Assembly (NCBI RefSeq): GCF_000003605.2
Contig: NW_003144377.1
Span: forward strand, 1 to 22,982
Origin: Saccoglossus kowalevskii
Taxonomy: Eukaryota; Hemichordata; Enteropneusta; Harrimaniidae
Direction: 5' to 3'
Length of the DNA stretch: 22,982 nt
Shown: piece after piece, positions 10,616 through 20,999 of the stretch
How the letters are laid out: each line of letters starts with the position of its first letter
How positions within the stretch are numbered: position 1 is the stretch's first letter
Notes under the pieces: generated by a model
The model's database searches: none
What the model saw: the letters and a program-made list of their open reading frames with translations, nothing else
What the model was told of the DNA's origin: nothing
Translations under genes and position numbers: made by a program

Positions 10616-12402
10616 ACTTATATGTGCTCAAAAACGGCGACACGACAGAGCCTATGCATGACCAAGATTAAAGGGCGGTGGTATATGTGTGAACTTATAT
10701 GTGCTCAAAGACGGCGACACGAACAGAGCCTATGCGTGACCAAGATTAAAGGGCGGTGGTATATGTGTGAACTTATATGTGCTCAAAGACGGCGACACGA
10801 CAGAGCCTATGCGTGACCACGATTAAAGGGCGGTGGTATATGTGTGAACTTATATGTGCTCAAATGCGGCGACACGACAGAGCCTATGCGTGACCAAGAT
10901 TAAAGGGCGGTGGTATATGTGTGAACTTATATGTGCTCAAAGACGGCGACACGACAGAGCCTATGCGTGACCAAGATTAAAGGGCGGTGGTATATGTGTG
11001 AACTTATATGTGCTCAAAGACGGCGACACGACAGAGCCTATGCGTGACCTAGATTAAAGGGCGGTAGTATATGTGTGAACTTATATGTGCTCAAAGACGG
11101 CGACACGACAGAGCCTATGCGTGACCAAGATTAAAGGGCGGTGGTATATGTGTGAACTTATATGTGCACAAAGACGGCGACACAACAGAGCCTATGCGTG
11201 ACCAAGATAAAAGGGCGGTGGTATATGTGTGAATTTATATGTGCTCAAAGACGGCGACACGACAGAGCCTATGCGTGACCAAGATTAAAGGGCGGTGGTA
11301 TATGTGTGAACTTATATGTGCTCAAAAACGGCGACACAACAGAGCCTATGCGTGACCAAGATTTAAAGGGTGGTGGTATATGTGTGAACTTATATGTGCT
11401 CAAAGACGGCGACACGACAGAGCATATGCGTGACCACGATTAAAGGGCGGTGGTATATGTGTGAACTTATATGTGCTCAAAGACGGCGACACGACAGAGC
11501 CTATGCGTGACCAAGATCTAAAGGGCGGTGGTATATGTGTGAACTTATATGTGCTCAAAGACGGCGACACGACAGAGCCTATGCGTGACCAAGATTAAAG
11601 GGCGGTGGTATATGTGTGAACTTATATGTGCTCAAAGGCAGCGACACGACAGAGCCTATGCGTGACCAAGATTAAAGGGCGGTGGTATATGTGTGAACTT
11701 ATATGTGCTCAAAGACGGCGACACGACAGAGCCTATGCGTGACCAAGATTAAAGGGCGGTGGTATATGTGTGAACTTATATGTGCTCAAAGACGGCGACA
11801 CGACAGAGCCTATGCGTGACCAAGATTAAAGGGCGGTGGTATATGTGTGAACTTATATGTGCTCAAAGACGGCGACACGACAGAGCCTATGCGTGACCAA
11901 GATTAAAGGGTGGTGGTATATGTGTGAACTTATATGTGCTCAAAGACGGCGACACGACAGAGCCTATGCGTGACCAAGATTAAAGGGCGGTGGTATATGT
12001 GTGAACTTATATGTGCACAAAGACGGCAACACAACAGAGCCTATGCGTGACCAAGATAAAAGGGCGGTGGTATATGTGTGAATTTATATGTGCTCAAAGA
12101 CGGCGACACGACAGAGCCTATGCGTGACCAAGATTAAAGGGCGGTGGTATATGTGTGAACTTATATGTGCTCAAAGACGGCGACACGACAGAGCATATGC
12201 GTGACCACGATTAAAGGGCAGTGGTATATGTGTGAATTTATATGTGCTCAAAGACGGCGACACGACAGAGCCTATGCGTGACCAAGATTAAAGGGCGGTG
12301 GTATATGTGTGAACTTATATGTGCTCAAAGACGGCGACACGACAGAGCATATGCGTGACCACGATTAAAGGGCGGTGGTATATGTGTGAACTTATATGTG
12401 CT

Positions 12403-12710
12403 CAAATGCGGCGACACGACAGAGCCTATGCGTGACCAAGATTAAAGGGCGGTGGTATATGTGTGAACTTATATGTGCTCAAAGACGTGGACACGACAGA
12501 GTCTATGCGTGACCAAGATTAAAGGGCGGTGGTATATGTGTGAACTTATATGTGCTCAAAGGCAGCGACACGACAAAGCCTATGCGTGACCAAGATTAAA
12601 GGGCGGTGGTATATGTGTGAACTTATATGTGCTCAAAGACGGCGACACGACAGAGCCTATGCGTGACCACGATTAAAGGGCGGTGGTATATGTGTGAACT
12701 TATATGTGCT
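12403..12710. repeat. 4-unit cassette m-t-s-a, instance 5
   Basis: Exactly 308 bp between m units. Carries the rare acaaagcc of instance 1, so it descends from the same block C event. Confidence 0.85.
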
Positions 12711-12971
12711 CAAATGCGGCGACACGTCAGAGCCTATGCGTGACCAAGATTAAAGGGCGGTGGTATATGTGTGAACTTATATGTGCTCAAAGACGTGGAC
12801 ACGACAGAGCCTATGCGTGACCAAGATTAAAGGGCAGTGGTATATGTGTGAACTTATATGTGCTCAAAAACGGCGACACGACAGAGCCTATGCGTGACCA
12901 AGATTAAAGGGCGGTGGTATATGTGTGAACTTATATGTGCTCAAAGACGGCGACACGACAGAGCCTATGCG

Positions 12972-13095
12972 TGACCAGATTAAGGGCGGTGGTATATGTG
13001 TGAACTTATATGTGCTCAAGACGGCGACACGACAGAGCCTATGTGTGACCAAGATTAAAGGGCGTGGTATATGTGTGAACTTATATGTGCTCAAG
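12972..13095. other. Cluster of five 1-bp deletions in A and G runs
   Basis: Within about 120 bp the sequence has gaccagatt for gaccaagatt, gattaaggg for gattaaaggg, ctcaagacgg for ctcaaagacgg, gggcgtgg for gggcggtgg, and ctcaagacg again. Every loss removes one base from a short run (a, aaa or gg). The homologous block C copy 1 is intact except that it has gggcgttgg near 4053. No other 120-bp stretch has even two such losses. The simplest reading is a patch of uncorrected sequencing error; a real mutation cluster is less likely. Confidence 0.8.
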
Positions 13096-14530
13096 ACGTG
13101 GACACGACAGAGCCTATGCGTGACCAAGATTAAAGGGCGGTGGTATATGTGTGAACTTATATGTGCTCAAAAACGGCGACACAACAGAGCCTATGCATGA
13201 CCAAGATTAAAGAGCGGTGGTATATGTGTGAACTTATATGTGCTCAAAGACGGCGACACGACAGAGCCTATGCGTGACCAAGATTAAAGGGCGGTGGTAT
13301 ATGTGTGAACTTATGTGTGCTCAAAGACGGCGACACGCCAGAGCCTATGTGTGACCAAGATTAAAGGGCAGTGGTATATGTGTGAACTTATATGTGCTCA
13401 AAGACATGGACACGACAGAGCCTATGCGTGACCAAGATTAAAGGGCGGTGGTATATGTGTGAACTTATATGTGCTCAAAGACGTGGACACGACAGAGCCT
13501 ATGCGTGACCAAGATTAAAGGGCGGTGGTATATGTGTGAACTTATATGTGCTCAAAGACGGCGACACGACAGAGCCTATGCGTGACCAAGATTAAAGGGT
13601 GGTGGTATATGTGTGAACTTATATGTGCTCAAAGACGGCGACACGACAGAGCCTATGTGTGACCAAGATTAAAGGGCGGTGGTATATGTGTGAACTTATA
13701 TGTGCTCAAAGGCGGCGACACGACAGAGCCTATGCATGACCAAGATTAAAGGGCGGTGGTATATGTGTGAACTTATATGTGCTCAAAGACGGCGACACGA
13801 CAGAGCCTATGCGTGACCAAGATTAAAGCGCGGTGGTAAATGTGTGAACTTATATGTGCTCAAAGACGGCGACACGACAGAGCCTATGTGTGACCAAGAT
13901 TAAATGGCGGTCGTATATGTGTGAACTTATATGTGCTCAAAGGCGGCGACACGACAGAGACTATGCATGACCAAGATTAAAGGGCGGTGGTATATGTGTG
14001 AACTTATATGTGCTCAAAGGCGGCGACACGACAGAGCCTATGTGTGACCAAGATTAAAGGGCGGTGGTATATGTGTGAACTTATATGTGCTCAAAGGCGG
14101 CGACACGACAGAGCCTATGCATGACCAAGATTAAAGGGCGGTGGTATATGTGTGAACTTATATGTGCTCAAAGGCGGCGACACGGCAGAGCCTATGCATG
14201 ACCAAGATTAAAGGGCGGTGGTATATGTGTGAACTTATATGTGCTCAAAAACGGCGACACGACAGAGCCTATGCGTGACCAAGATTAAAGGGCGGTGGTA
14301 TATGTGTGAACTTATATGTGCTCAAAGACGGCGACACGACAGAGCCTATGCGTGACCAAGATTAAAGGGCGGTGGTATATGTGTGAACTTATATGTGCTC
14401 AAAGACGGCGACACGACAGAGCCTATGTGTGACCAAGATTAAAGGGCGGTGGTATATGTGTGAACTTATATGTGCTCAAAGGCGGCGACACGACAGAGCC
14501 TATGCATGACCAAGATTAAAGGGCGGTGGT
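13092..14530. repeat. Block F, copy 1 (matches 19561-20999)
   Basis: Begins with t, kA (aaagagcgg), a, aT with aacttatgtgtgctc (13315), t, t and a with gggtgg. It continues into g zone units with aaagcgcgg, ggcggtcg (13906), cagagactatg and cacggcagag. Both the aacttatgtgtg and ggcggtcg landmarks recur at an offset of 6469 bp (84 units plus 1). Related versions of its first seven units are at about 7091 and 10090, each 39 units apart. Confidence 0.85.
13621..14390. repeat. 770-bp higher-order repeat, copy 1
   Basis: Ten units in the order aT, gA, aC(gcgcgg), aT(ggtcg), gA(agact), gT, gA, gA(cggcagag), kC, aC. Private changes against copy 2 are ggtaaatg near 13837 and aaatggcgg near 13905. 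This is the clearest higher-order period in the window. Confidence 0.9.
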
Positions 14531-15161
14531 ATATGTGTGAACTTATATGTGCTCAAAGACGGCGACACGACAGAGCCTATGCGTGACCAAGATTAAAGCG
14601 CGGTGGTATATGTGTGAACTTATATGTGCTCAAAGACGGCGACACGACAGAGCCTATGTGTGACCAAGATTAAAGGGCGGTCGTATATGTGTGAACTTAT
14701 ATGTGCTCAAAGGCGGCGACACGACAGAGACTATGCATGACCAAGATTAAAGGGCGGTGGTATATGTGTGAACTTATATGTGCTCAAAGGCGGCGACACG
14801 ACAGAGCCTATGTGTGACCAAGATTAAAGGGCGGTGGTATATGTGTGAACTTATATGTGCTCAAAGGCGGCGACACGACAGAGCCTATGCATGACCAATG
14901 ATTAAAGGGCGGTGGTATATGTGTGAACTTATATGTGCTCAAAGGCGGCGACACGGCAGAGCCTATGCATGACCAAGATTAAAGGGCGGTGGTATATGTG
15001 TGAACTTATATGTGCTCAAAAACGGCGACACGACAGAGCCTATGCATGACCAAGATTAAAGGGCGGTGGTATATGTGTGAACTTATATGTGCTCAAAGAC
15101 GGCGACACGACAGAGCCTATGCGTGACCAAGATTAAAGGGCGGTGGTATATGTGTGAACTT
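14391..15161. repeat. 770-bp higher-order repeat, copy 2
   Basis: Repeats the ten-unit order of 13621-14390 with only about four differences that I can find: two are private to copy 1, one is a k unit with tatgcatg instead of tatgcgtg (about 15049), and one is an inserted base in gaccaatgatt (14896). That is roughly 99.5% identity, so the duplication is recent. A third copy starts at 15162 but keeps the order for only two units. Confidence 0.9.
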
Positions 15162-15321
15162 ATATGTGCTCAAAGACGGCGACACGACAGAGCCTATGTG
15201 TGACCAAGATTAAAGGGCGGTGGTATATGTGTGAACTTATATGTGCTCAAAGGCGGCGACACGACAGAGCCTATGCATGACCAAGATTAAAGGGCGGTGG
15301 TATATGTGTGAACTTATATGT

Positions 15322-15330
15322 GATCAAAGG
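15322..15330. other. GATCAAAGG variant unit (1 of 5)
   Basis: tgtgatcaaagg replaces tgtgctcaaagg, creating a BclI site (TGATCA) and a match to the TCF/LEF consensus (WWCAAAGG). The other four are at 15861, 16631, 21020 and 21636. Spacings are 7, 10, 57 and 8 units. The binding-site match follows from one base change and may mean nothing. Confidence 0.6.
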
Positions 15331-16942
15331 CGGCGACACGACAGAGCCTATGCATGACCAAGATTAAAGGGCGGTGGTATATGTGTGAACTTATATGTGC
15401 TCAAAGACGGCGACACGACAGAGCCTATGTGTGACCAAGATTAAAGGGCGGTGGTATATGTGTGAACTTATATGTGCTCAAAGGCGGCGACACGACAGAG
15501 CCTATGCATGACCAAGATTAAAGGGCGGTGGTATATGTGTGAACTTATATGTGCTCAAAAATGGCGACACGACAGAGCCTATGCGTGACCAAGATTAAAG
15601 GGCGGTGGTATATGTGTGAACTTATATCTGCTCAAAGACGGCGACACGACAGAGCCTATGCGTGACCAAGATTAAAGGGCGGTGGTATATGTGTGAACTT
15701 ATATGTGCTCAAAGACGGCGACACGACAGAGCCTATGTGTGACCAAGATTAAAGGGCGGTGGTATATGTGTGAACTTATATGTGCTCAAAGGCGGCGACA
15801 CGACAGAGCCTATGCATGACCAAGATTAAAGGGCGGTGGTATATGTGTGAACTTATATGTGATCAAAGGCGGCGACACGACAGAGCCTATGCATGACCAA
15901 GATTAAAGGGCGGTGGTATATGTGTGAACTTATATGTGCTCAAAGGCGGCGACACGACAGAGCCTATGTGTGACCAAGATTAAAGGGCGGTGGTATATGT
16001 GTGAACTTATATGTGCTCAAATGCGGCGACACGACAGAGCCTATGCATGACCAAGATTAAAGGGCGGTGGTATATGTGTGAACTTATATGTGCTCAAAGG
16101 CGGCGACACGGCAGAGCCTATGCATGACCAAGATTAAAGGGCGGTGGTATATGTGTGAACTTATATGTGCTCAAAAACGGCGACACGACAGAGCCTATGC
16201 ATGACCAAGATTAAAGGGCGGTGGTATATGTGTGAACTTATATGTGCTCAAAGGCGGCGACACGGCAGAGCCTATGCATGACCAAGATTAAAGGGCGGTG
16301 GTATATGTGTGAACTTATATGTGCTCAAAAACGGCGACACGACAGAGCCTATGCGTGACCAAGATTAAAGGGCGGTGGTATATGTGTGAACTTATATGTG
16401 CTCAAAGACGGCGACACGGCAGAGCCTATGCGTGACCAAGATTAAAGGGCGGTGGTATATGTGTGAACTTATATGTGCTCAAAGACGGCGACACGACAGA
16501 GCCTATGTGTGACCAAGATTAAAGGGCGGTGGTATATGTGTGAACTTATATGTGCTCAAAGGCGGCGACACGACAGAGCCTATGCATGACCAAGATTAAA
16601 GGGCGGTGGTATATGTGTGAACTTATATGTGATCAAAGGCGGCGACACGACAGAGCCTATGCATGACCAAGATTAAAGGGCGGTGGTATATGTGTGAACT
16701 TATATGTGCTCAAAGACGGCGACACGACAGAGCCTATGCGTGACCAAGATTAAAGGGCGGTGGTATATGTGTGAACTTATATGTGCTCAAAGACGGCGAC
16801 ACGACAGAGCCTATGTGTGACCAAGATTAAAGGGCGGTGGTATATGTGTGAACTTATATGTGCTCAAAGGCGGCGACACGACAGATCCTATGCATGACCA
16901 AGATTAAAGGGCGGTGGTATATGTGTGAACTTATATGTGCTC

Positions 16943-17550
16943 AAAGACAGCGACACGACAGAGCCTATGCGTGACCAAGATTAAAGGGTGGTGGTATATG
17001 TGTGAACTTATATGTGCTCAAAGACGGCGACACGACAGAGCCTATGCGTGACCAAGATTAAAGGCTGGTGGTATATGTGTGAATTTATATGTGCTCAAAG
17101 ACGGCGACACGACAGAGCCTATGCATGACCAAGATTAAAGGGCGGTGGTATATGTGTGAACTTATATGTGCACAAAGACGGCGACACAACAGAACCTATG
17201 CGTGACCAAGATAAAAGGGCAGTGGTATATGTATGAACTTATATGTGCTCAAAAACGGCGACACAACAGAGCCTATGCGTGACCAAGATTAAAGGGTGGT
17301 GGTATATGTGTGAACTTATATGTGCTCAAAGACGGCGACACGACAGAGCATATGCGTGACCACGATTAAAGGGCGGTGGTATATGTGTGAACTTATATGT
17401 GCTCAAAGACGGCGACACGACAGAGCCTATGTGTGACCAAGATTGAAGGGCGGTGGTATATGTGTGAACTTATATGTGCCTAAAGACGTGGACACGACAG
17501 AGCCTATGCGTGACCAAGATTAAAGGGCGGTGGTATATGTGTGAACTTAT
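16943..17550. repeat. Block A, copy 3 (partial)
   Basis: Starts with agacagcgac, shared with copy 1 at 1771 but not with copy 2, so it is closer to copy 1. Continues with aaaggctgg, an E unit at 17168, catatg with ccacgatt, attgaaggg (17443) and gtgcctaaag. Spacing to copy 1 is 15172 bp (197 units plus a net 3) and to copy 2 10625 bp (138 units minus 1), as the indel tally predicts. It has a private gtatgaac near 17231. Confidence 0.85.
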
Positions 17551-17983
17551 ATGTGTTCAAAGACGGCGACACGACAGAGCCTATGCGTGACCAAGATTAA
17601 AGGGCGGTGGTATATGTGTGAACTTATATGTGCTCAAAGACGGCGACACGACAGAGCCTATGCGTGACCAAGATTAAAGGGTGGTGGTATATGTGTGAAC
17701 CTATATGTGCTCAAAGACGGCGACACGACAGAGCCTATACGTGACCAAGATTAAAGGGCAGTGGTATATGTGTGAACTTATATGTGCTCAAAGACGGCGA
17801 CACGACAGAGCCTATGCGTGACCAAGATTAAAGGGCGGTGGTATATGTGTGAACTTATATGTGCTCAAAGACGGCGACACGACAGAGCCTATGCGTAACC
17901 AAGATTAAAGGGCGGTGGTATATGTGTGAACTTATATGTGCTCAAAGACGGCGACACGACAGAGCCTATGCGTGACCAAGATT

Positions 17984-18904
17984 AAAGAGCGGTGGTATAT
18001 CTGTGAACTTATATGTGCTCAAAGACGGCGACACGACAGAGCCTATGCGTGACCAAGATTAAAGGGCGGTGGTATATGTGTGAACTTATATGTGCTCAAA
18101 GACGGCGACACGACAGAGCCTATGCGTGACCAAGATTAAAGGGCGGTGGTATATGTGTGAACTTATATGTGCTCAAAGACGGCGACACGACAGAGACTAT
18201 GCGTGACCAAGATTAAAGGGCGGTGGTATATGTGTGAACTTATATGTGCTCAAAGACGGCGACACGACAGAGCCTATGCGTGACCAAGACTAAAGGGCGG
18301 TGGTATATGTGTGAACTTATATGTGCTCAAAGACGGCGACACGACAGAGCCTATGCGTGACCAAGATTAAAGGGCGGTGGTATATGTGTGAACTTATATG
18401 TGCTCAAAGACGGCGACACGACAGAGCCTATGCGTGACCAAGATTAAAGGGCGGTGGTATATGTGTGAACTTATATGTGCACAAAGACGGCAACACAACA
18501 GAGCCTATGCGTGACCAAGATAAAAGGGCAGTGGTATATGTGTGAATTTATATGTGCTCAAAGACGGCGACACGACAGAGCCTATGCGTGACCAAGATTA
18601 AAGGGCGGTGGTATATGTGTGAACTTATATGTGCTCAAAGACGGCGACACGACAGAGCATATGCGTGACCACGATTAAAGGGCGGTGGTATATGTGTGAA
18701 TTTATATGTGCTCAAAGACGGCGACACGACAGAGCCTATGCGTGACCAAGATTAAAGGGCGGTGGTATATGTGTGAACTTATATGTGCTCAAAGACGGCG
18801 ACACGACAGAGCATATGCGTGACCACGATTAAAGGGCGGTGGTATATGTGTGAACTTATATGTGCTCAAATGCGGCGACACGACAGAGCCTATGCGTGAC
18901 CAAG
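17984..18904. repeat. Block B, copy 2, with one extra unit
   Basis: Same ordered variants as 2581-3424. The aaagagcgg landmark is 15403 bp (200 units plus 3) from copy 1, but cagagactatg and everything after it is 15480 bp away, so exactly one 77-bp unit was gained here or lost in copy 1 between the two landmarks. Ends in the chimeric unit at 18889-18907. Confidence 0.85.
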
Positions 18905-18943
18905 ATAAAAGGGCAGTGGTATATGTGTGAACTTATATGTGCT
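18867..18943. repeat. Chimeric unit at block B/E junction
   Basis: The unit starts as an m unit (tgcggcgaca at 18871), like 3387, and continues with gagcc (18886-18890). From 18907 it has gataaaaggg and gcag, which elsewhere occur only after gtgcac and acacaacag. The switch must lie between 18889 and 18907. It is the only gataaaa unit I found without gtgcac upstream. Confidence 0.8.
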
Positions 18944-20085
18944 CAAAGACGTGGACACGACAGAGCCTATGCGTGACCAAGATTAAAGGGCGGTGGTATA
19001 TGTGTGAACTTATATGTGCTCAAAAACGGCGACACAACAGAGCCTATGCGTGACCAAGATTAAAGGGTGGTGGTATATGTGTGAACTTATATGTGCTCAA
19101 AGACGGCGACACGACAGAGCATATGCGTGACCACGATTAAAGGGCGGTGGTATATGTGTGAACTTATATGTGCTCAAAGACGGCGACACGACAGAGCCTA
19201 TGTGTGACCAAGATTAAAGGGCGGTGGTATATGTGTGAACTTATATGTGCTCAAAGACGTGGACACGACAGAGCCTATGCGTGACCAAGATTAAAGGGCG
19301 GTGGTATATGTGTGAACTTATATGTGCTCAAAGGCAGCGACACGACAGAGCCTATGCATGACCAAGATTAAAGGGCGGTGGTATATGTGTGAACTTATAT
19401 GTGCTCAAAGGCGGCAACACGACAGAGCATATGCGTGACCACGATTAAAGGGCGGTGGTATATGTGTGAACTTATATGTGCTCAAATGCGGCGACACGAC
19501 AGAGCCTATGCGTGACCAAGATTAAAGGGCGGTGGTATATGTGTGAACTTATATGTGCTCAAAGACGTGGACACGACAGAGCCTATGCGTGACCAAGATT
19601 AAAGGGCGGTGGTATATGTGTGAACTTATATGTGCTCAAAAACGGCGACACAACAGAGCCTATGCATGACCAAGTTTAAAGAGCGGTGGTATATGTGTGA
19701 ACTTATATGTGCTCAAAGACGGCGACACGACAGAGCCTATGCGTGACCAATATTAAAGGGCGGTGGTATATGTGTGAACTTATGTGTGCTCAAAGACGGC
19801 GACACGCCAGAGCCTATGTGTGACCAAGATTAAAGGGCAGTGGTATATGTGTGAACTTATATGTGCTCAAAGACGTGGACACGACAGAGCCTATGCGTGA
19901 CCAAGATTAAAAGGCGGTGGTATATGTGTGAACTTATATGTGCTCAAAGACGTGGACACGACAGAGCCTATGCGTGACCAAGATTAAAGGGCGGTGGTAT
20001 ATGTGTGAACTTATATGTGCTCAAAGACGGCGACACGACAGAGCCTATGCGTGACCAAGATTAAAGGGTGGTGGTATATGTGTGA
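18904..20085. repeat. Block E, copy 2
   Basis: All landmarks of 9434-10615 recur at a constant 9470-bp offset. Copy-specific changes are gaccaagttt near 19671 and ggcaacacgac with catatg near 19410-19430. It is followed by g units, not by the k/a/m units that follow copy 1, so the copied tract ends or recombined at about 20085. Confidence 0.9.
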
Positions 20086-20999
20086 ACTTATATGTGCTCA
20101 AAGACGGCGACACGACAGAGCCTATGTGTGACCAAGATTAAAGGGCGGTGGTATATGTGTGAACTTATATGTGCTCAAAGGCGGCGACACAACAGAGCCT
20201 ATGCATGACCAAGATTAAAGGGCGGTGGTATATGTGTGAACTTATATGTGCTCAAAGACGGCGACACGACAGAGCCTATGCGTGACCAAGATTAAAGCGC
20301 GGTGGTATATGTGTGAACTTATATGTGCTCAAAGACGGCGACACGACAGAGCCTATGTGTGACCAAGATTAAAGGGCGGTCGTATATGTGTGAACTTATA
20401 TGTGCTCAAAGGCGGCGACATGACAGAGACTATGCATGACCAAGATTAAAGGGCGGTGGTATATGTGTGAACTTATATGTGCTCAAAGGCGGCGACACGA
20501 CAGAGCCTATGTGTGACCAAGATTAAAGGGCGGTGGTATATGTGTGAACTTATATGTGCTCAAAGGCGGCGACACGACAGAGCCTATGCATGACCAAGAT
20601 TAAAGGGCGGTGGTATATGTGTGAACTTATATGTGCTCAAAGGCGGCGACACGGCAGAGCCTATGCATGACCAAGATTAAAGGGCGGTGGTATATGTGTG
20701 AACTTATATGTGCTCAAAAACGGCGACACGACAGAGCCTATGCGTGACCAAGATTAAAGGGCGGTGGTATATGTGTGAACTTATATGTGCTCAAAGACGG
20801 CGACACGACAGAGCCTATGCGTGACCAAGATTAAAGGGCGGTGGTATATGTGTGAACTTATATGTGCTCAAAGACGGCGACACGACAGAGCCTATGTGTG
20901 ACCAAGATTAAAGGGCGGTGGTATATGTGTGAACTTATATGTGCTCAAAGGCGGCGACACGACAGAGCCTATGCATGACCAAGATTAAAGGGCGGTGGT
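19561..20999. repeat. Block F, copy 2
   Basis: Collinear with 13092-14530. It carries cagagactatg preceded by gacatgac (about 20417), a change shared with 8484 and not with 13957, so the g part of this copy is closer to zone 2 than to zone 4. This mosaic ancestry suggests repeated exchange, not one duplication. Confidence 0.8.

Larger units (their letters stand above)
12017..13095. repeat. Block C, copy 2
   Basis: Collinear with 3001-4085, including acaaagcc (12573) and cacgtcag (12723). Lacks the 4-bp TTAT duplication. Its last two units carry five single-base losses in A and G runs that are intact in copy 1, which looks like local sequencing error (see 12972-13095). Confidence 0.85.
8996..13620. 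repeat. Array zone 3: return of a/t/s/m/E units
   Basis: About 60 units of zone 1 character. It is largely made of blocks that also exist in zone 1 (5085-5755 matches 9012-9682; 3001-4085 matches 12017-13095) and zone 5 (9434-10615 matches 18904-20085). Three of the four 1-bp insertions in the array (near 10713, 11364 and 11518) and all five 1-bp deletions fall here. Confidence 0.7.
13621..16930. repeat. Array zone 4: g zone with 10-unit order
   Basis: About 43 units, dominated by g units with tatgcatg, alternating with aT units (tatgtgtg). It opens with two copies of a 770-bp higher-order repeat. After 15162 the order becomes looser. Units with tgatcaaagg appear at 15322, 15861 and 16631, and units with cacggcagag recur (for example near 14184, 14954, 16109 and 16263). 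Confidence 0.75.
16931..20085. repeat. Array zone 5: a/t/m/E units, copies of zones 1 and 3
   Basis: Almost the whole zone can be assigned to older-looking copies. 16943-18904 follows 1771-3424 with about four extra units, and 18904-20085 follows 9434-10615 exactly 123 units away. The two source blocks meet in the chimeric unit at about 18889-18907. Confidence 0.75.

Noticed and set aside
10622-10816. 64-codon open frame
   Set aside because: Translated satellite, opened by the extra base near 10713 (cacgaacagag).
12888-13200. Overlapping 79- and 91-codon frames on opposite strands
   Set aside because: Products of the five single-base deletions in this patch. Both strands being open at once is expected from such frame effects in a repeat.
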